Shown here: piece after piece, positions 4,811 through 5,009 of the stretch
Position numbering within the stretch: the stretch's first letter is position 1
Layout: each line of letters starts with the position of its first letter
DNA from: DASVDK01 sp036562265 [NCBI: Thermodesulfobacteriota bacterium]
GTDB taxonomy: Bacteria; DASVDK01
NCBI GenBank assembly: GCA_036562265.1
Contig: DATCKS010000171.1
Coordinates: forward strand, 1 to 5,009
DNA length: 5,009 nt
Direction: 5' to 3'
Program-made: the position numbers and the translations under genes
Notes under the pieces: model-generated
What the model saw: the letters and a program-made list of their open reading frames with translations, nothing else
Told to the model about the DNA's origin: nothing
The model's database searches: none

Positions 4811-5009
4811 GTGCCAAGCAGACCCCGTCCGCCGTCGGCGAAGGCCGCACGTTCGGCGAAGCCGGCACGCCCGTCGAAGTCCGCACGCCGCGCCAAGCCG
4901 GCAAGTCCGGCAACGCCGGCGCGTGCCGCGAAGCCCTCGCGTGCAGCGAAGCCGGCGAGCGCCGAGAAGCCGGCGCGTCGGGCGAAGGGGGGGCGTGCGC
5001 CGAAGGCGC
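4811..5009 (+). CDS. Lys/Arg/Pro/Ala-rich hexapeptide-repeat protein, partial (3' end off window)
   Basis: An open frame of 66 codons begins with GTG, preceded by a near-ideal GGAGG (4798-4802, 8-nt spacing) and a -10 box. It continues past the window edge, so length and C-terminal domain are unknown. From residue 11 the protein is a tandem hexapeptide, consensus K-P-A-R-x-A. Lys occurs at 11, 17, 23, 29, 41, 47, 53, 59 and 65, with Thr at 35 the only break; Arg usually fills position four. It is strongly basic, with one acidic residue (Glu52), no Cys or aromatics and no signal peptide. This composition resembles histone H1-like tails, AlgP-type KPAA repeats and the basic tails of some bacterial nucleoid or RNA-binding proteins, so nucleic acid or polyanion binding is a reasonable inference. 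No family can be named from this portion. The other strand is also open in part, but it has no matching start signals. Confidence 0.72.
   Translation, partial: MPSRPRPPSAKAARSAKPARPSKSARRAKPASPATPARAAKPSRAAKPASAEKPARRAKGGRAPKA
4841..5009 (+). repeat. 18-bp tandem repeat coding for KPARxA-like hexapeptides
   Basis: Nine full 18-bp units and part of a tenth begin at 4841, 4859, 4877, 4895, 4913, 4931, 4949, 4967, 4985 and 5003. Every unit starts with AAG except the one at 4913, which starts with ACG. The following codons are most often CCG GCG/GCA CGT/CGC, then a variable codon and usually GCG. The first base positions are conserved better than wobble positions, pointing to an old repeat under protein-level constraint. 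The array runs off the window. Confidence 0.85.

Noticed and set aside
3936-4913. Minus-strand 325-codon frame over the OmpA-like gene and the repeat gene start
   Set aside because: Complement of a biased GC-rich gene, without domain or SD. The plus-strand OmpA domain is unambiguous.

Overview
The window is very GC-rich chromosomal DNA (about 70% by eye), densely packed with five complete genes and one that runs off the right edge. It suggests a Gram-negative bacterium: there is a lipid A-type LpxH hydrolase, an OmpA-family outer-membrane lipoprotein and standard sigma70-like -10 boxes. The HflX protein has the long N-terminal extension (KIYGNT...GLKPS) that I associate with Deltaproteobacteria-like and related uncultured lineages. 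The exact phylum cannot be settled from the sequence alone. No tRNA, rRNA, CRISPR array, insertion sequence or phage gene is visible.

Layout. Positions 1-52 hold the short tail downstream of hflX, with no recognisable feature. hflX lies on the minus strand (53-1780). A 73-bp divergent gap with a weak promoter candidate and a GC hairpin separates it from a small secreted TPR protein on the plus strand (1854-2414). That gene converges with only 21 bp of spacing on a minus-strand metallo-beta-lactamase-fold hydrolase resembling RNase Z (2436-3188). Just 23 bp then separate the ATG of the hydrolase from the ATG of a divergent LpxH-like UDP-2,3-diacylglucosamine diphosphatase (3212-3946). Next come an OmpA-like glycine-zipper lipoprotein with its own promoter (4050-4739) and a GC hairpin. 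The last gene is new and partial: it starts with GTG (4811) and encodes a lysine/arginine/proline/alanine-rich protein built from hexapeptide repeats.

How the genes relate. The LpxH-like enzyme and the OmpA-like lipoprotein both serve the outer membrane, one in lipid A synthesis and the other in anchoring the membrane to peptidoglycan. HflX (ribosome rescue and splitting) and the RNase Z-like hydrolase (possible tRNA 3' processing) have RNA or translation roles. The genes otherwise look like independent single-gene units, each with its own start signals.

The two most interesting signals are: (1) the 23-bp gap at 3189-3211, where one nearly symmetric box gives an extended -10 on both strands and places both predicted transcription starts at or next to the two ATGs, implying a divergent, leaderless gene pair; and (2) the 18-bp tandem repeat gene at the right edge, with a lysine codon every sixth position, interrupted only once by a single base change.
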